Assembly: GCA_916613615.1 (NCBI GenBank)
Contig: OU744730.1
Span: 22,942,406 to 23,006,405, forward strand
Length of the DNA: 64,000 bases
From: Steromphala cineraria
Taxonomy: Eukaryota; Mollusca; Gastropoda; Trochida; Trochidae
Reading direction: 5' to 3'
Each line of letters starts with the position of its first letter. The first letter of the stretch is position 1. Positions 1 to 12,299 of the stretch are shown in pieces. The translations under genes were made by a program, and so were the position numbers. The notes under the pieces are model-generated. The model was given only the letters and a program-made list of their open reading frames with translations, was not told the DNA's origin and ran no database searches.

Positions 1-365
1 ACATTCAAAATCTCGAGTCAACCACTCAGTATTCTGTAAGTTGTGTAATGATGAAATCAGTTAACTATCAACTGTGGTGACCCTTCAGGGTTCAATTAAC
101 AGATTGAATCCGATGGAATGACCAATTAAGTACTACATGTACTATCCTAACATTGTAATGACATGACATCGACTATTTAAAAACGGCGTGCTGCAATACC
201 TTTTCCAGGTGTATATATTAATACAGATTCTCGTTAAAGAACTATCTTGCCAAAAATCACAGCGATGGATTAATTCGAAATGAAATCACTTTCAAAACAT
301 TTATAATTGCCTCACAACTGATCTAGACATGACATCAGTAAATAGAAACTGACAAAAAACGTATA

Positions 366-1050
366 CATACGGAAAGAAGTTCAGCACCCCCACGATATTT
401 CAGCTGCAAAAGTTGCCTGTTAAGAAAGAAGGCGATGTGGTTGAAGAAATAATCGTATGGTATGATAGAACCATTATTTAGCAGTTAAAGGAAGAACGTT
501 TCATCCTGATAACGTTTCGCATCTTTTGGGTATTTGCATTCATAAAATTGTTGTAGTTTTATGTCAAAAAACAAGTTACATTATTCTGAGAAAAGAAAGT
601 TGTTATTGGTAGTTGTTATATGGGTAATTCAATTCTTTCGAGCCCGTAGGTCAAACTTTAGTATAAAACCTTTAGTCAAATGTCACTATTTAGACCTCTA
701 ATAACCTTCAAAGTCGTAAAATCTTCAAAAACCAAAATTCAAGAAACATGGTTTAATAACAAAAGATGGTCAGTGTCAACTGTAATGACCCCTTGAAATC
801 AATGAGAAGTGTTTGATTGACAGATTGAACTGAAAAGAATCCAAAGATTATTCCAAAATCGTATGATTAAAGGCATTTCGTCAATTATTGACAATAACTG
901 TTGAAAAAAGGGATGCCAATTCAACGACGAGTTACTTCCTTATTTTGTAAGATAAGAGATGATTTGATGTGTGGAAGTCAAGTTGGTAACACAAATGTTA
1001 TTTTTGATGTCTGAAACCAATTGTCTATTGCCTCGTTTTGGCACTACAGC
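366..1050. mobile_element. Truncated Tc1/mariner-like non-autonomous element
   Basis: The left terminal repeat (CATACGG, then an A-run, then AGCACCCCCA) is at 366. It matches the left ends of the full 903-bp copies at 30206 and 52375. The right half and right terminus are missing because this X copy jumps at about 1050 to sequence equivalent to about 53990. A TA dinucleotide precedes the terminus. No transposase frame is visible. Confidence 0.6.
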
Positions 1051-1470
1051 CATATTTAATGCAATGTCTATAAAGTTACTATAGGCTTGTTGAGAAGGTT
1101 GATCAATGTAGTTTTCTTACAAAACATACACTTACCACATGCTTCAAGCTTCAAGATTTTGTTACAGATCCCTTGTGCTTGAAATAGTATCCTTTCAACA
1201 CTGACAGTGTCCCAGTAATGCCTTTTAAAATAACGTCGCAAAAAGCCTATTTTCATCTTTATCACATGTGTAAGTAAATGCCCCAGACATTCTGTCACTT
1301 TCCATGCAGCGTTTTGAATATTGAAACGCAGCTTGAGATATCACCTTATTCTTTGTTTTTTACAATAAGTCCGATTTTTTTCACAGACATTTGCTAGACT
1401 CGTAGAGACACCCTTCATTTTTTTCCATATGTTGTTAAAAGTTAATGTGTATATGACTGTTCTTTTCAGG

Positions 1471-3598
1471 CTCAAATCATTTCTTTTTATAAAACGTCGT
1501 AGAATTAACATTTTATTATTTTTTTAGGATTTCTCACTTAAGGCTTTAAAGATTTACGAATGAATATAATTGTAAAAAGATTTGTTTTCAAGGTTACAAT
1601 GAAAAAGTTATGTTTAAAAACCTGCTTGAATAGATTGCTAAAATTTTGATTGTTTATGCAAAACGTTGTAGACAGTGCTAAACATAGTAAACTAATAGCT
1701 TAAACTGATTTATAGTCATTCAAATGGACTGTTCAGAGACAAATATATCAAACTTACATGCATATCTTTTCCAGTCCGAAAAAAAATCAGACTGGCATAA
1801 ATTACCATTTTCTTTGTTGAACTATATCTTTATGGCATTGCACAGGGGGATCACTATGCACTAGACAGTCCATTCTGGATAAGACTTAAAGCGACCAACT
1901 GTAATATGCTCAGATGTTAAGAGATACATAAACGGTCCTTTCAAGCTTTCTTCAATATTTGTGGATCTCCCGTTGTAGAGTTCTTTAAAATGTGAATGGA
2001 TCTTTTAAAGCACTTGTTTGTGAAGTGATAAACTATGAGAAGTAACGAACCTGATTTGCTAACCAAATTTGTCTTAATTTTAATTCGTTGAAAGTTTTCC
2101 ATGTATTATTAAGCGTATGTTTTGCAATCATTTTGATGATTTTCCATATAATTCGAATCCGTGTTGAGATAAAAGACTCAAATCATTTCTTTTTATAAAA
2201 CGTCATAGAATTAACATTTTCTTATTTTTTTAGGGTTTCTCACTTAAGGCTTTAAAGATGTACGAATGAATATAATTGTAAAAAGATTTGTTTTCAAGGT
2301 TACAATGAAAAAGTTATGTTTAAAAACCTGCTTGAATAGATTGCTAAAATTTTGATTGTTTATGCAAAACGTTGTAGACAGTGCTAAACATAGTAAACTA
2401 ATAGCTTAAACTGATTTATAGTCATTCAAATGGACTGTTCAGAGACAAATATATCAAACTTACATGCATATCTTTTCCAGTCCGAAAAAAAATCAGACTG
2501 GCATAAATTACCATTTTCTTTGTTGAACTATATCTTTATGGCATTGCACAGGGGGATCACTATGCACTAGACAGTCCATTCTGGATAAGACTTAAAGCGA
2601 CCAACTGTAATATGCTCAGATGTTAAGAGATACATAAACGGTCCTTTCAAGCTTTCTTCAATATTTGTGGATCTCCCGTTGTAGAGTTCTTTAAAATGTG
2701 AATGGATCTTTTAAAGCACTTGTTTGTGAAGTGATAAACTATGAGAAGTAACGAACCTGATTTGCTAACCAAATTTGTCTTAATTTTAATTCGTTGAAAG
2801 TTTTCCATGTATTATTAAGCGTATGTTTTGCAATCATTTTGATGATTTTCCATATAATTCGAATCCGTGTTGAGATAAAAGACTCAAATCATTTCTTTTT
2901 ATAAAACGTCATAGAATTAACATTTTCTTATTTTTTTAGGGTTTCTCACTTAAGGCTTTAAAGATGTACGAATGAATATAATTGTAAAAAGATTTGTTTT
3001 CAAGGTTACAATGAAAAAGTTATGTTTAAAAACCTGCTTGAATAGATTGCTAAAATTTTGATTGTTTATGCAAAACGTTGTAGACAGTGCTAAACATAGT
3101 AAACTAATAGCTTAAACTGATTTATAGTCATTCAAATGGACTGTTCAGAGACAAATATATCAAACTTACATGCATATCTTTTCCAGTCCGAAAAAAAATC
3201 AGACTGGCATAAATTACCATTTTCTTTGTTGAACTATATCTTTATGGCATTGCACAGGGGGATCACTATGCACTAGACAGTCCATTCTGGTTAAGACTTA
3301 AAGCGACCAACTGTAATATGCTCAGATGTTAAGAGATACATAAACGGTTCTTTCAAGCTTTCTTCAATATTTGTGGATCTCCCGTTGTAGAGTTCTTTAA
3401 AATGTGAATGGATCTTTTACAGCAGTCTGTGAAGTGAAAAACTATGAGAAGTAACGAACCTGATTTGCTAACCAAATTTGTCTTAATTTGAATTCGTTGA
3501 AAGTTTTTCCATGTATTATTAAGCTAATGTATTGCAATAATGTATCAATGTATTTTGATTATTTTCCATAGAATTTGAATCCGTGTTGAGATAAAAGA
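1471..3598 (+). repeat. Three tandem copies of a 706-716 bp segment
   Basis: Units begin at 1471, 2177 and 2883, each with CTCAAATCAT, and the array ends at 3598; the lengths are 706, 706 and 716 bp. The other X copies have this segment once (about 32339-33104 and 54400-54997, the latter internally deleted). Units 1 and 2 share the same right half, while units 2 and 3 share the same left half (for example AACGTCATAG against AACGTCGTAG in unit 1). Unit 3 keeps the right half found in the single-copy paralogues. The middle unit is therefore a recombinant of the other two, as unequal exchange would produce. No coding content is seen. Confidence 0.95.
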
Positions 3599-6500
3599 CT
3601 CAAATCATGGCTTCCTAGAAACTGGCATGAGTAAAACATACTTTCATTGAGTTTGAAAGTGTTGAATTCTTTCAAAAATGTGAATTCCTTAAATAAATCC
3701 CTACGTCTTTGACCCTATAAGCATTTGGTGTAATATTAAACGTTATTATGCTTTTGTATGCATTATTAGCTTCTGTATGCAACCAATGACATTCCGTAAT
3801 TAGCGTTACGATACAAATTCCTGTTACAATTTCTGATAATTAAACTACACAGCTGGACATCAAAATCATCAAAATATTCTCAACAGGGACAAATTTCACT
3901 TCGCTTATTCTGTGTGTGACTGCGAATGACCTTTACAAGGGGAGCATAGGATAAAGAGAACATTTAAATACCTGTTTTCATAAATTGATCTCAAAAGAAA
4001 ATGAGCAAGATAAGCATTAAGTTTGACATTGTAGAATACGAAATAGTAATCAGCCTTTTAGATAAGACAATTGCTAAGCAGAATAAGCAAGAAACATCAC
4101 CTGACCGATGTTTCAGTAAACAACATATTTCCAATTGGCAGTTTCCAACTTAAATCTGTTAAGAAGTAATCTGTCAACTATTGCTTGTGCTAATATGATA
4201 GTCATTGCGCGACTCGTCCCAGAGAAATGAACATTTAACCTGCAATGGGGTCGCAAAATTGCATCTATTTATCATTTATTTTGTGGCCTTGTTATTATTG
4301 TCAGTGCACAGTAGCTCTTGGAAACGGTGAGGCAACTCAGGTCAATATTTATCTTTGTCAAAAAAAAGGGGCTTGCATGATGAAACAAATATTTTTTTTA
4401 TCTGGTTATGGCTGTCTACACTGTTCTCAGTTAAGCAGTTTAACTTAGGTTTTTATTGACAGCGAACGAGGTCGTATTGAAACCAGACCACTTTAAGTGG
4501 ATGTAAACGGATTACCGTTGCCAGTGAAATTAAAAAATAACCTTTCCCAATTCAATTTTATAACAAACGTGACATTTCAAAATTCGATTTTGGATTTTTT
4601 TACTCTTCATTTGGTGCTTAAAGTTCTAATTGGCTGTGGTATTTGAGTTACAGATTTGCAACTATTCACGTCCGTGACGTTTTGCAATTTTCAAAATATT
4701 GTGCAAATATTTTTTCATATTACATTTAAGATTTAATAGTACGAAAAATCAAAGAACGTATTTGAAATTTAAAAATTTGTTTGAGACCCTATTTATTGAA
4801 AGGGAAGTTTTGCAATTATAGTACTTGTTTTGCTCCTTTGTTATATAATTTCAATAACAAAAACGTGCTTTTTAATTGGACAGATTTCTACAAGAATCAC
4901 CAACAGAACACTGTATCTGCACGGCAAGAACACTTTCAAAATTGATTCATTTATTCTCCAAACAATCACAGTAAAGGTTTCAGAGTGTACAAACGTTAAG
5001 TCTAAAAAGGTTTGAACTGCATATCAATCTTGCGGGTAAGAAAAGGTATAGAATGTTGTGTTTGTTTGAATTTGAGACCTGGATATTTAGTACCAAAGTC
5101 GATGCTTTTAGTTAATTAAATTCCTCTTGAGAGAGCAACACAGCAATCGGTTTTGTTGCCAAACGATTCATTACCTCATTTCAACATGACTTCCTATCTA
5201 AGGAAAGACATAAGCATGTCCATTTGTAATTGTAGATTGTCAAGAGAATGAGCATTTGGTCCTATGCCATACAACAATTTCTGGGTCTTTGATCATTGTG
5301 ATTTTGTTGTGGAAATCAGAAAACGTGACCAGTGCTTGTGACATGGTACTGATTTACCTTCCACACACGATTGGCCATTTCAGATGAGAACATCGATATT
5401 TTGTATTCCTCTATTCCGAAACTTATATATGCCAAAAGATGGAAAGTATACAGATAAACTTTTTACCAAATACACGAAAAACACGCAAGTTATTGGTGGT
5501 AGTTTTCTATGACACTTTGAAAGATTCTGAAGAGGAAGTTTAGACTTTTGTAATGAATAGTGGTTCAACATAAGTGTAGAACAAGTTGGTCATGTAAGTA
5601 AATAATTGCCTTCTACAAAATGTTAGCTGATTGACAGTTATTGGATCTGAAGGAGAAACTCACGACTTTTGTGAAGTGCAACCTAATTATTATGTTTAAT
5701 TTGGAAGTTTCCTTGAAATCGATTTTTCTTTGATATCACTTTTTTACATCTTGGGCAAAAAACATATCTCTTATTCAATTGCTTAACGTCGAGTGTACAT
5801 GTACTTTATTTGCTCACGTGTTTATGCTCTTCATGAAATATTTATCTGAGCATTTTTTACTCATAGTATTTAATTATCTAGCAATACAAATAAGGAAATT
5901 TTCGGAATCAAGTTCTGTTTTGTGTATCAGTACCAGATTGACTGCATCTAGCATTTACAAAATATGACTTAATCCAATATTCGCTCCAAAATGATAAAAT
6001 GTTAAGTTGTTCACGTTTATGTAAAATGATGATCAAGAGACAACTCTCGTCCTTTTCACCATATCAGCAAGTATTGCTGTTTGATAAATTCATCACCCTG
6101 TCTGTCTGAAATCCTTTTGTTTCCGGAATAGAACCATAAAACGGTATTTTTTAAGTTGATATATAGATTACTCGGAACATGAACATGTACAAATGTAATT
6201 AAGCTTAGGTTAAGTTTGGATGTCAATTGAATTCAGCAGAACTGACAGAGTAAGATATCTAGCTTATTTTGGGGTCTTAATATTTCAAATTTTAGCTCAA
6301 TGAAATGGACATAAAGGGTAAAAGAGCAGTTGAATTCGGATTTTCAAACAGCTGAATGTTTCTTCTTATTGTTGTTTTAGATTTTTTTGATTTGTTTCGC
6401 CTTTTGTCATTTAAACACAACCCAAGAAGGGTAAATTCGTCTTGAAAATACTATTTTCTCTTTGCTTATACAACAAGTGCTATTTGATCGATATCTTTCA

Positions 6501-6982
6501 AGGAAAAAAACGTCAAAAGTGATGGTGAATAGTCATAGAAAAACAGCGTAAATGTCCAGTGTATTCATGTTCAGGATCTGTTTAACCGAAAAGTTTCGTG
6601 ATAGTGTTTGACATTTTATAAAACTAAGATCAGGATCAACTTGACCACCAAGGAAACATGGTTTGAAATTACACCAAATCAGATGAAATGCTAAACAACT
6701 TACAGGTAGGAGGGGGGAGGAGTACTCTATTCAGTTGTTCCTCGTTAATGAAAGATGTATTATCCCTGGTGTCAAACATTATTCAACCCTATTAACCGAA
6801 GTCAGAGACGTTATCATTTATAAAGGGAAAACGGTTGGCGCTCATTTCAGTGCGAACAGCTTTTAATCATAAGCATTATGGAATTTGTTTCACTAAACCA
6901 AAATCTTAAAAGGACTTCATTTATTGCTAAAATAGACTTCTTTGACATCGGTAACATTTGTCTTTTACAAATGGTTGAGTAA
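3599..6982. other. Non-coding part of unit X, nothing recognised
   Basis: Single-copy within this X unit but shared with 33105-35855 (up to about 6030) and 55000-58880. It contains only frames of under 115 codons, none with recognisable domains. The site around 5812-5820 (CTCACGTGTTTATG) is the empty counterpart of the insertion at 35330-35652. The sequence near 3715 (GACCCTATAAGCATTTGG) is the empty counterpart of the MITE at 55107-55698. Confidence 0.6.
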
Positions 6983-7515
6983 CAAGAAAAGCCTTTAAAA
7001 AGGCATGCTTGGTGCCACATAGGCAGATGAAGGAGATTGTGATTTGTCGAACAATTTGGGTGATAATATATACAACACTGGATAACAGCAGTAATATTAA
7101 CACGAGTATTACTCAAAGTTAATTTCACAAAATTGATTTCTATCAACACGAATTGCTGAAAGTTATGAATATTTTTTACATTCATCAACGATTGTTGGTA
7201 TATTTCAAATCAAAACACACAAGGGTGATATTCTATTTATTATTCAAATTCACTCTTTTTGAGATCTCAGAGAAAAAATGTAAATCTCTGAACACAACAA
7301 CACTAGATTTTCAAGACAGTGATGTGACAGTGACAGTTTATGATGTTATGGCATTGTGATGTTGTTACTTGAAGTAAAAGCACTGCATGGGTTGCCATGT
7401 AGCGTTGACAATGACAGGAAATTGTGCAAAACGTACTGCCAAAACCATATCTCCTTGTCATGCTGGTTAATTATTAACTGTAGTATTACAGATAATAAAC
7501 AAAATACTTTCCGAT

Positions 7516-7562
7516 GATCTGATGGGATTTCAACCCAGCTCCGCTGAGCTAAGCCGCGGCCT
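7516..7562 (-). other. tRNA-like fragment with adjacent A- and B-box-like motifs
   Basis: Read on the minus strand, TTAGCTCAGCGG fits a tRNA A box. It is followed after only a few bases by GGTTGAAATCC, close to a B box but with GA replacing CG. The D-loop-like and T-loop-like motifs are too close together to leave an anticodon arm. At best this is a remnant of a tRNA-derived SINE head. It lies inside the 1.2-kb element and is not evident in that element's second copy. Confidence 0.3.
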
Positions 7563-7667
7563 TATAGTAACCGTATGGAACCAGCCATGTAGGTCATATT
7601 CTAAATATAGCACGAGTCAATTTCAGTAGCTCTGATAATAAATACATGTTTTCAACGTAAACATTTA

Positions 7668-7913
7668 GTGACATCGTTAAGTATGACTTGTCACGTGGCC
7701 GTAAGTGATCTACCTATTAGTAAACATAAGTCTTTTTTTCGATGTCACTATCGTTCTTACACAAATATTACTTTTAAATCGCCAGGCGAGCTCAGCGTGA
7801 AATTAAATCGCGTGGGTTATAAAAAAGTGGATTCTGCGATTATTGAATGCGAAATAATGCTCTTATCTGGAACAAATGCAGACTCTTCATCAAGTGAAGA
7901 TGTTTTTGATTGA
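7668..7913 (+). CDS. 81-codon ORF of unknown function, probable element-encoded remnant
   Basis: The frame opens at an ATG at 7668 and ends in an acidic, serine-rich tail (SSSSEDVFD). Its C-terminal third, around RVGYKKVDSAIIECEI, is matched in the inverted element copy at 22800-23000. The two copies differ there by a few missense changes, one silent change and an in-frame 3-nt indel, and both stop at the same place. Upstream of that shared part the two proteins diverge. This could be the last exon of an element-encoded protein or a chance frame; no domain is recognised and no family is assigned. Confidence 0.3.
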   Translation: MTSLSMTCHVAVSDLPISKHKSFFRCHYRSYTNITFKSPGELSVKLNRVGYKKVDSAIIECEIMLLSGTNADSSSSEDVFD

Positions 7914-8178
7914 GTCTGTTAACATTTATCAGCGTCTTTAATAGAAAATATTGTTTCTCTTTTAACATGACATTTATAGCGAAATCATATTCCACAGTTT
8001 AATGTGCCAAATAGTTTGTATTACCCACATGGTGACGTAATGCATTGTTTGCTACAGCTCTGTTCATTGGTCTTTTGATTTGGATACAACACATGTGATT
8101 GGCGCGGCTTTCCTTTGAAAATATCAAGAATAATATAGAGCGAATTCAAAAAAGTTTTAGGAGAATCAAATCATAATA

Positions 8179-8202
8179 CTTGGTGCCCTTTGGGGCACCA
8201 AG
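8179..8202. other. Perfect 10-bp hairpin at the right end of the 1.2-kb element
   Basis: CTTGGTGCCC pairs with GGGCACCAAG around a TTTG loop. It sits a few bases inside the right border of the element and repeats the motif found near its left border. The inverted copy at 22541 lacks most of this hairpin. Confidence 0.8.
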
Positions 8203-8811
8203 CAATAAGATGACTGACCCGGATCTGAAGTTGATAAATTTATCAACAAAATGGGAACATTAGAAGAAAGTAAATCGAGAAAAAACATGCTACTGTCCCT
8301 TAAGGATTTTCTTATTGGGTGTCTCTAGCTAAAGCTTACATTATGCAATTGTCTATTTGGTCCCATTGCATTCATATAACGAATAAAACAGTACTGGGTT
8401 CCTTACCTTAAGTCTGCACACGTACTCATAGTGGATATGAATGCATTCCTATGTACGTATTTATTATTTACTGTTAAAGTGGCTTCAACTGGTTTCGTCC
8501 AGCAAAATTGCTGGGTTGAGTGGCATATTGAATGTGTTGTAATATCAGATTGATAATTAACGAGGTCCATGTCAGTCTCTGAATTACTCAGAAATGCACC
8601 AAAGAACATCATATTTCAACATTTGTCTTTATATTGTCAAAACACTTTTTGCATGGAATTGTATCCTCAAACAGTACGTATGCATATGAATATCATAATT
8701 TTTCTTATGTAAACTTAAAACACGATTGTGCTTAGAAATAAATATTATTCAATATTTATTATGTTTTTTTATCCCCCGCAACAACGAAGTTGCGGGGGTA
8801 TTAAAATGGGT

Positions 8812-8861
8812 ACCGTCCGTCTGTCCGTCCGTCCGTCTGTCCGTCCATCCGTCCGTCCGTT
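8812..8861 (+). repeat. (TCCG/TCTG)n microsatellite
   Basis: About twelve tetranucleotide units, mostly GTCC with interspersed GTCT and ATCC variants, lie directly after the hairpin end of the CCCCCGC element. Confidence 0.95.
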
Positions 8862-8869
8862 ACACTTTG

Positions 8870-9650
8870 TGTCCGGCTCATAACTTTATAACTAATCAAC
8901 CATTTCAATTCAAATTCGTCATGGAAATGAATAATCATGTAATAATTTGTCTTAAGTAACAATTATCTGAAAATTTACATAAAATATTAGGATTTTGGAG
9001 AAAAAGTGTTAAATTTGTAAGAAATCTGTTTCAAGTCCCGTCCTGCTCACAACTTCGAAACTAATCATCACATTGGGATCAAATTTGATATGGAGAAACC
9101 TAATCATCTGAAGGTGTGTCAGGAAGAGCAATTTTGAAAATATTTTTATAAAGTTTTGCCTTTTTTGGCAAAAAATGAGGACTCTGTTCGGAAATTGTTA
9201 CAAGTCCTGTCCGGCTCACTACTTCCAAACTAATCACCACATATTCATCAAATTTGATATGGAGATACATAATCATCTGAAGGTGTGTCATGAAGAACAA
9301 TTTTGAAAGTATTTTTTTTTATTTTGCCTTTTTTGGCAACAAATGAGGACTATGTTGGAATACTGTTACAAATCCTGTCCGGCTCACAACTTCTAAACTG
9401 ATCATTACATATTCATCAAATTTGATATGAAGATACAAAATCATCTGAAGATGTGTCATCAAGAACAATTTTGAAAATATTTTTATAAAATTTTGCCTTT
9501 TTTGGCAAAAAATGAGGACTCTATTGGAAAACTGCTACAAACCCTGTCCGGCTCACATCTTCTAAACTAATCATCACATTTGGATCATATTTGATATGAA
9601 GATACATAATCATCTGAAGGTGTGTCATGAAGAACAATTTTGAAAATATG
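8870..9650 (+). repeat. 168-bp minisatellite, about 4.7 units
   Basis: Units start near 8870, 9037, 9206, 9371 and 9541 with TCCGGCTCA or close variants. Each carries a core AATCATCTGAAGGTGTGTCA and a TTGCCTTTTTTGGCAA hairpin-like stretch. The first unit is the most diverged. Each unit ends near the phrase GTTACAAG or similar. Confidence 0.9.
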
Positions 9651-10682
9651 TTTGTTTACATATGATCAAATTGATCTTGGAGATCCAAATACATAAATTT
9701 ATTTGTTTGATTTTGATTTTGTCAGTTTACTCAAATTATGCCCAACAGTGGGATCATTTAGTTTTTTGATTAGAACAGTTTCCTTCATATCCTGGAAAAT
9801 TTTTGTTATTTAGTGTCACAAAAATTAATCAGCAATATGATAAGGAGAACCTATACATGTTGTGCAATTTGCGGGGGATATAGCTCGACCATGTCAGCTG
9901 CTTGTTTATATAACATTACATTGTGAAAATCTCACACACTGATCATTACAATTCATACAATATGATAAGTAAAGAAGGTTACGATTAAACATCAAACGTA
10001 CTGTTTTATCCTGCTAATTCTTGCTCTAGGAATCTAGGAACAAGCTGTATTTTGTGCATATTTAGTTACATTCCGTAATTTCACAATATCACATGTTTGA
10101 TTATATATGACATTTTTTAAAGATAAACATTAAATTCGATCTCAGCACTTATCGTATGAATATCAACTAAAAGTTCAGCTTGATATCGTGTTTAATGACA
10201 TCAACAGCTGTATATTACACTTGACTAATTTGGAGAATGACTGACACAAATATTTGAGATTTCAAAGACGAAGCATTAACAAAATGTCAAAAAGGTATAT
10301 TAGATATCAAACAATGTATATGCTTTCGTTAAACTTGTTCGTGCTAAATGATTTAGGCATCAATATCTTTATTTTGCTCCTGTAAGTTACAAATGAGAGT
10401 TCTCCAACAGCATGCATTCCAACCTTTTTTCTTAATTTCAGGAATCCTTATTGTGATAATGTTGATTTATTTAGCGTTTCTTTTCTCTTATATCTGATGT
10501 GTATCATCCATTTTCCACAAATCTGATCTACCTGCTCGCTTTTGGATAGCCACATCCACGTCATTTTGTCCCCACAGAGGAAGCTAAAGTCATAAAATTC
10601 TGATCTACCTCATGTTGTAATAGGAAACCTTATTGGACATGAAAGGAAGGATAGAAAGCTGTGCAATTAGCGTCACTGTTTC

Positions 10683-10728
10683 ATTATGATTATAATTACG
10701 ATTATGATTATGATTATTATTATTACTC
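10683..10728 (+). repeat. Imperfect (GATTAT)n / (TTA)n microsatellite
   Basis: A short tract of ATTATG and ATTATT units in otherwise featureless AT-rich DNA. Confidence 0.85.
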
Positions 10729-11744
10729 GAGCTCGATCAGAGAGCTTACTACAACAGAGGTAAGTTCAGAATTGTATCACTTAAGCTACCTGTGGTCAGA
10801 GTGCAGCCACTTGTTAAACATCTGAACTATTGTTGATAACACGTTAAACCTAATTACTAAATGACTAAATGTCACATTTTATCGGTAATTGCTATTTGTA
10901 GTCAGTGACTATTTTCTGAGAATTTCAATCCAATGTTGCTTTCCAAAATATGTTCATTGATATTTGTTTCTGAAAGATTTTCGTGTCCAAAATGTTGGAT
11001 ATTGAAAACCATTGTTGTTGAAAAGAATGAATTCTGACTTGGAGCCATGATCAGAAATTGAATAACAGATACTCTCTGTAGATATTGGGATAAGAATTTT
11101 AGAAGGAATATTTTATTCAGCTTTTTTTTAGCCACAATGTGTTCGATAATAATGCACTATATTAAAAATGTGTGTACAAAATATGTTGAGTCATCAAATG
11201 CATTTTGTTTTAACTAATATTATCAATGACCCTTACCAAGGGGTCATAACGCATAACGAATCTACATTTCTAATCCAAATGACCAATGATTCTGTACAAC
11301 AGACATCAGCTTTCCAAGTTCAATATATTTGTGAACAAAATTTTAAAATGTACCGATGGAATGGTTATTGTAACCTTTGATCTATACCAACTTCATCATC
11401 AATATTGGTAGATAATCTGAAAACAATATTTTTTTCCAGGATTTAATTCTTGTAAGAGAAACGAATGTATTCCAATCGGTTGTTTTTGAGGGGCAAGGAG
11501 ACAAAAATGCCATAAGAAGTATTTTTTTTATGCCACAAAAGTGGACACAGCTGCAATTACTGTATCTGTTTGAACTTTATTTTGAGAAATCATAGAATGA
11601 TGGCTCTTCTTTCAAAGACACTATTTAGTAGTTATTTATAAACCAACTCGAAATAACCTTGTGTATAAGAGGGACCATGTACTTTCAGAACATAGATCTG
11701 ACCATTGGCAATGTTTGCTTAACTAATTAGTGAATCACAGTTGT

Positions 11745-11960
11745 TATATCGAGAACTTGTGGTCTCGTCCTTATACGACGATTGATTTATGGTACTAATC
11801 AATACTAATGTTGGAATATTAGGTTGAAGAAAGCACTAGAGCCCCATATGTAACTCATGGACATCAGTTGTGAAAGCATATATAAGGAGGTCAAACTAGA
11901 TTATCTTGCTCCTTTACATAAAATAGATCACTGAAATTCAAATTATTTTATCATAACTGG
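11745..11960 (+). repeat. Ancient shared module, copy in unit X
   Basis: It contains the order GGTCTCGTCC, ATTGATTTATGGTA, a rest built on AATCAATACTAATG, then GAGCCCCATATG and GTTGTGA. The same order of words recurs at about 17370, 24170 and 37320 despite X, Y and the spacer being otherwise unalike, and the X duplicate is at about 59575. The function is unknown and no open frame is conserved between the copies. Confidence 0.6.
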
Positions 11961-12299
11961 CGCATGATCTTATTTGTATCTTATTAAACATAAACACTTC
12001 GGAAATGAGTTCGATCTGATCCTGCCTGCAAAGTTAGTGAATATTCACCATTGTTGTAAGTATAAGGTTCTCATCTTAAAACAACACAAACAGAAGAAAA
12101 GGATTTCTTATGGAAAATTAACTCTTTGAGAACTTGCAAATTCTACTTGTTATCATATTTTGGTGTAAACATTGGTACATTGTGTTATTTAGGAACATAT
12201 GCGTGTTTAATTATTGAAATTAATATTTCTTTGACATTTATTGTTTAAATTCTAAATTTGAAAAATACTAGACAATCCTTTAATGATCTCATTACGCAA

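Larger units (their letters stand above)
6983..8205 (+). mobile_element. 1.2-kb inserted element with subterminal inverted repeats, copy 1
   Basis: The third X copy reads straight through GAGTAATAAGATGAC at about 58880-58895, while here 1223 bp separate GAGTAA from TAAGATGAC, so this is a discrete insertion. A second copy lies inverted in unit Y at 22541-23438 and is absent from the paralogous Y' site at about 36750. GCTTGGTGCC occurs inverted near both ends (about 7008 and 8193-8203). Small hairpins also lie near both ends: GCCTTTAAAAAGGC near 6991 and a 10-bp stem at 8179-8202. The element carries an 81-codon frame and a tRNA-like fragment. I cannot place it in a known superfamily. Confidence 0.8.
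8770..9880 (+). mobile_element. CCCCCGC-type repeat element carrying a minisatellite
   Basis: It is bounded by a perfect 12-bp inverted repeat, TATCCCCCGCAA at 8770-8781 and TTGCGGGGGATA at 9869-9880. The left end also folds on itself: CCCCCGCAAC and GTTGCGGGGG at 8773-8798. A (TCCG)n tract and then about 4.7 units of a 168-bp tandem repeat follow. This layout resembles repeats common in bivalve genomes (recalled, not searched). No coding capacity is seen. Confidence 0.75.
8440..11281. other. 2.84-kb segment present in X copy 1, absent from X copy 3
   Basis: The flanks GTGGATATG (ending 8439) and ACCAATGATTCTG (from 11282) are directly joined at about 59095-59115 in the third copy, with a shared ATG at the junction. 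Microhomology without terminal repeats suggests a deletion in copy 3, although an insertion here is not excluded. It contains the CCCCCGC element (8770-9880). The stretch 9881-11280 shows only a microsatellite and no recognised gene. Confidence 0.85.

Noticed and set aside
6847..7188. 113-codon minus-strand frame
   Set aside because: It crosses the left border of the inserted 1.2-kb element, so it is a chance fusion of host and element sequence.
6983..8205. Helitron interpretation of the 1.2-kb element
   Set aside because: There is a hairpin near one end, but it is not followed by CTRR, the other end does not start with TC, and the insertion is not between A and T.
8870..9650. CRISPR-like regular repeats
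   Set aside because: Units of about 168 bp are contiguous and lack distinct spacers; this is a minisatellite.
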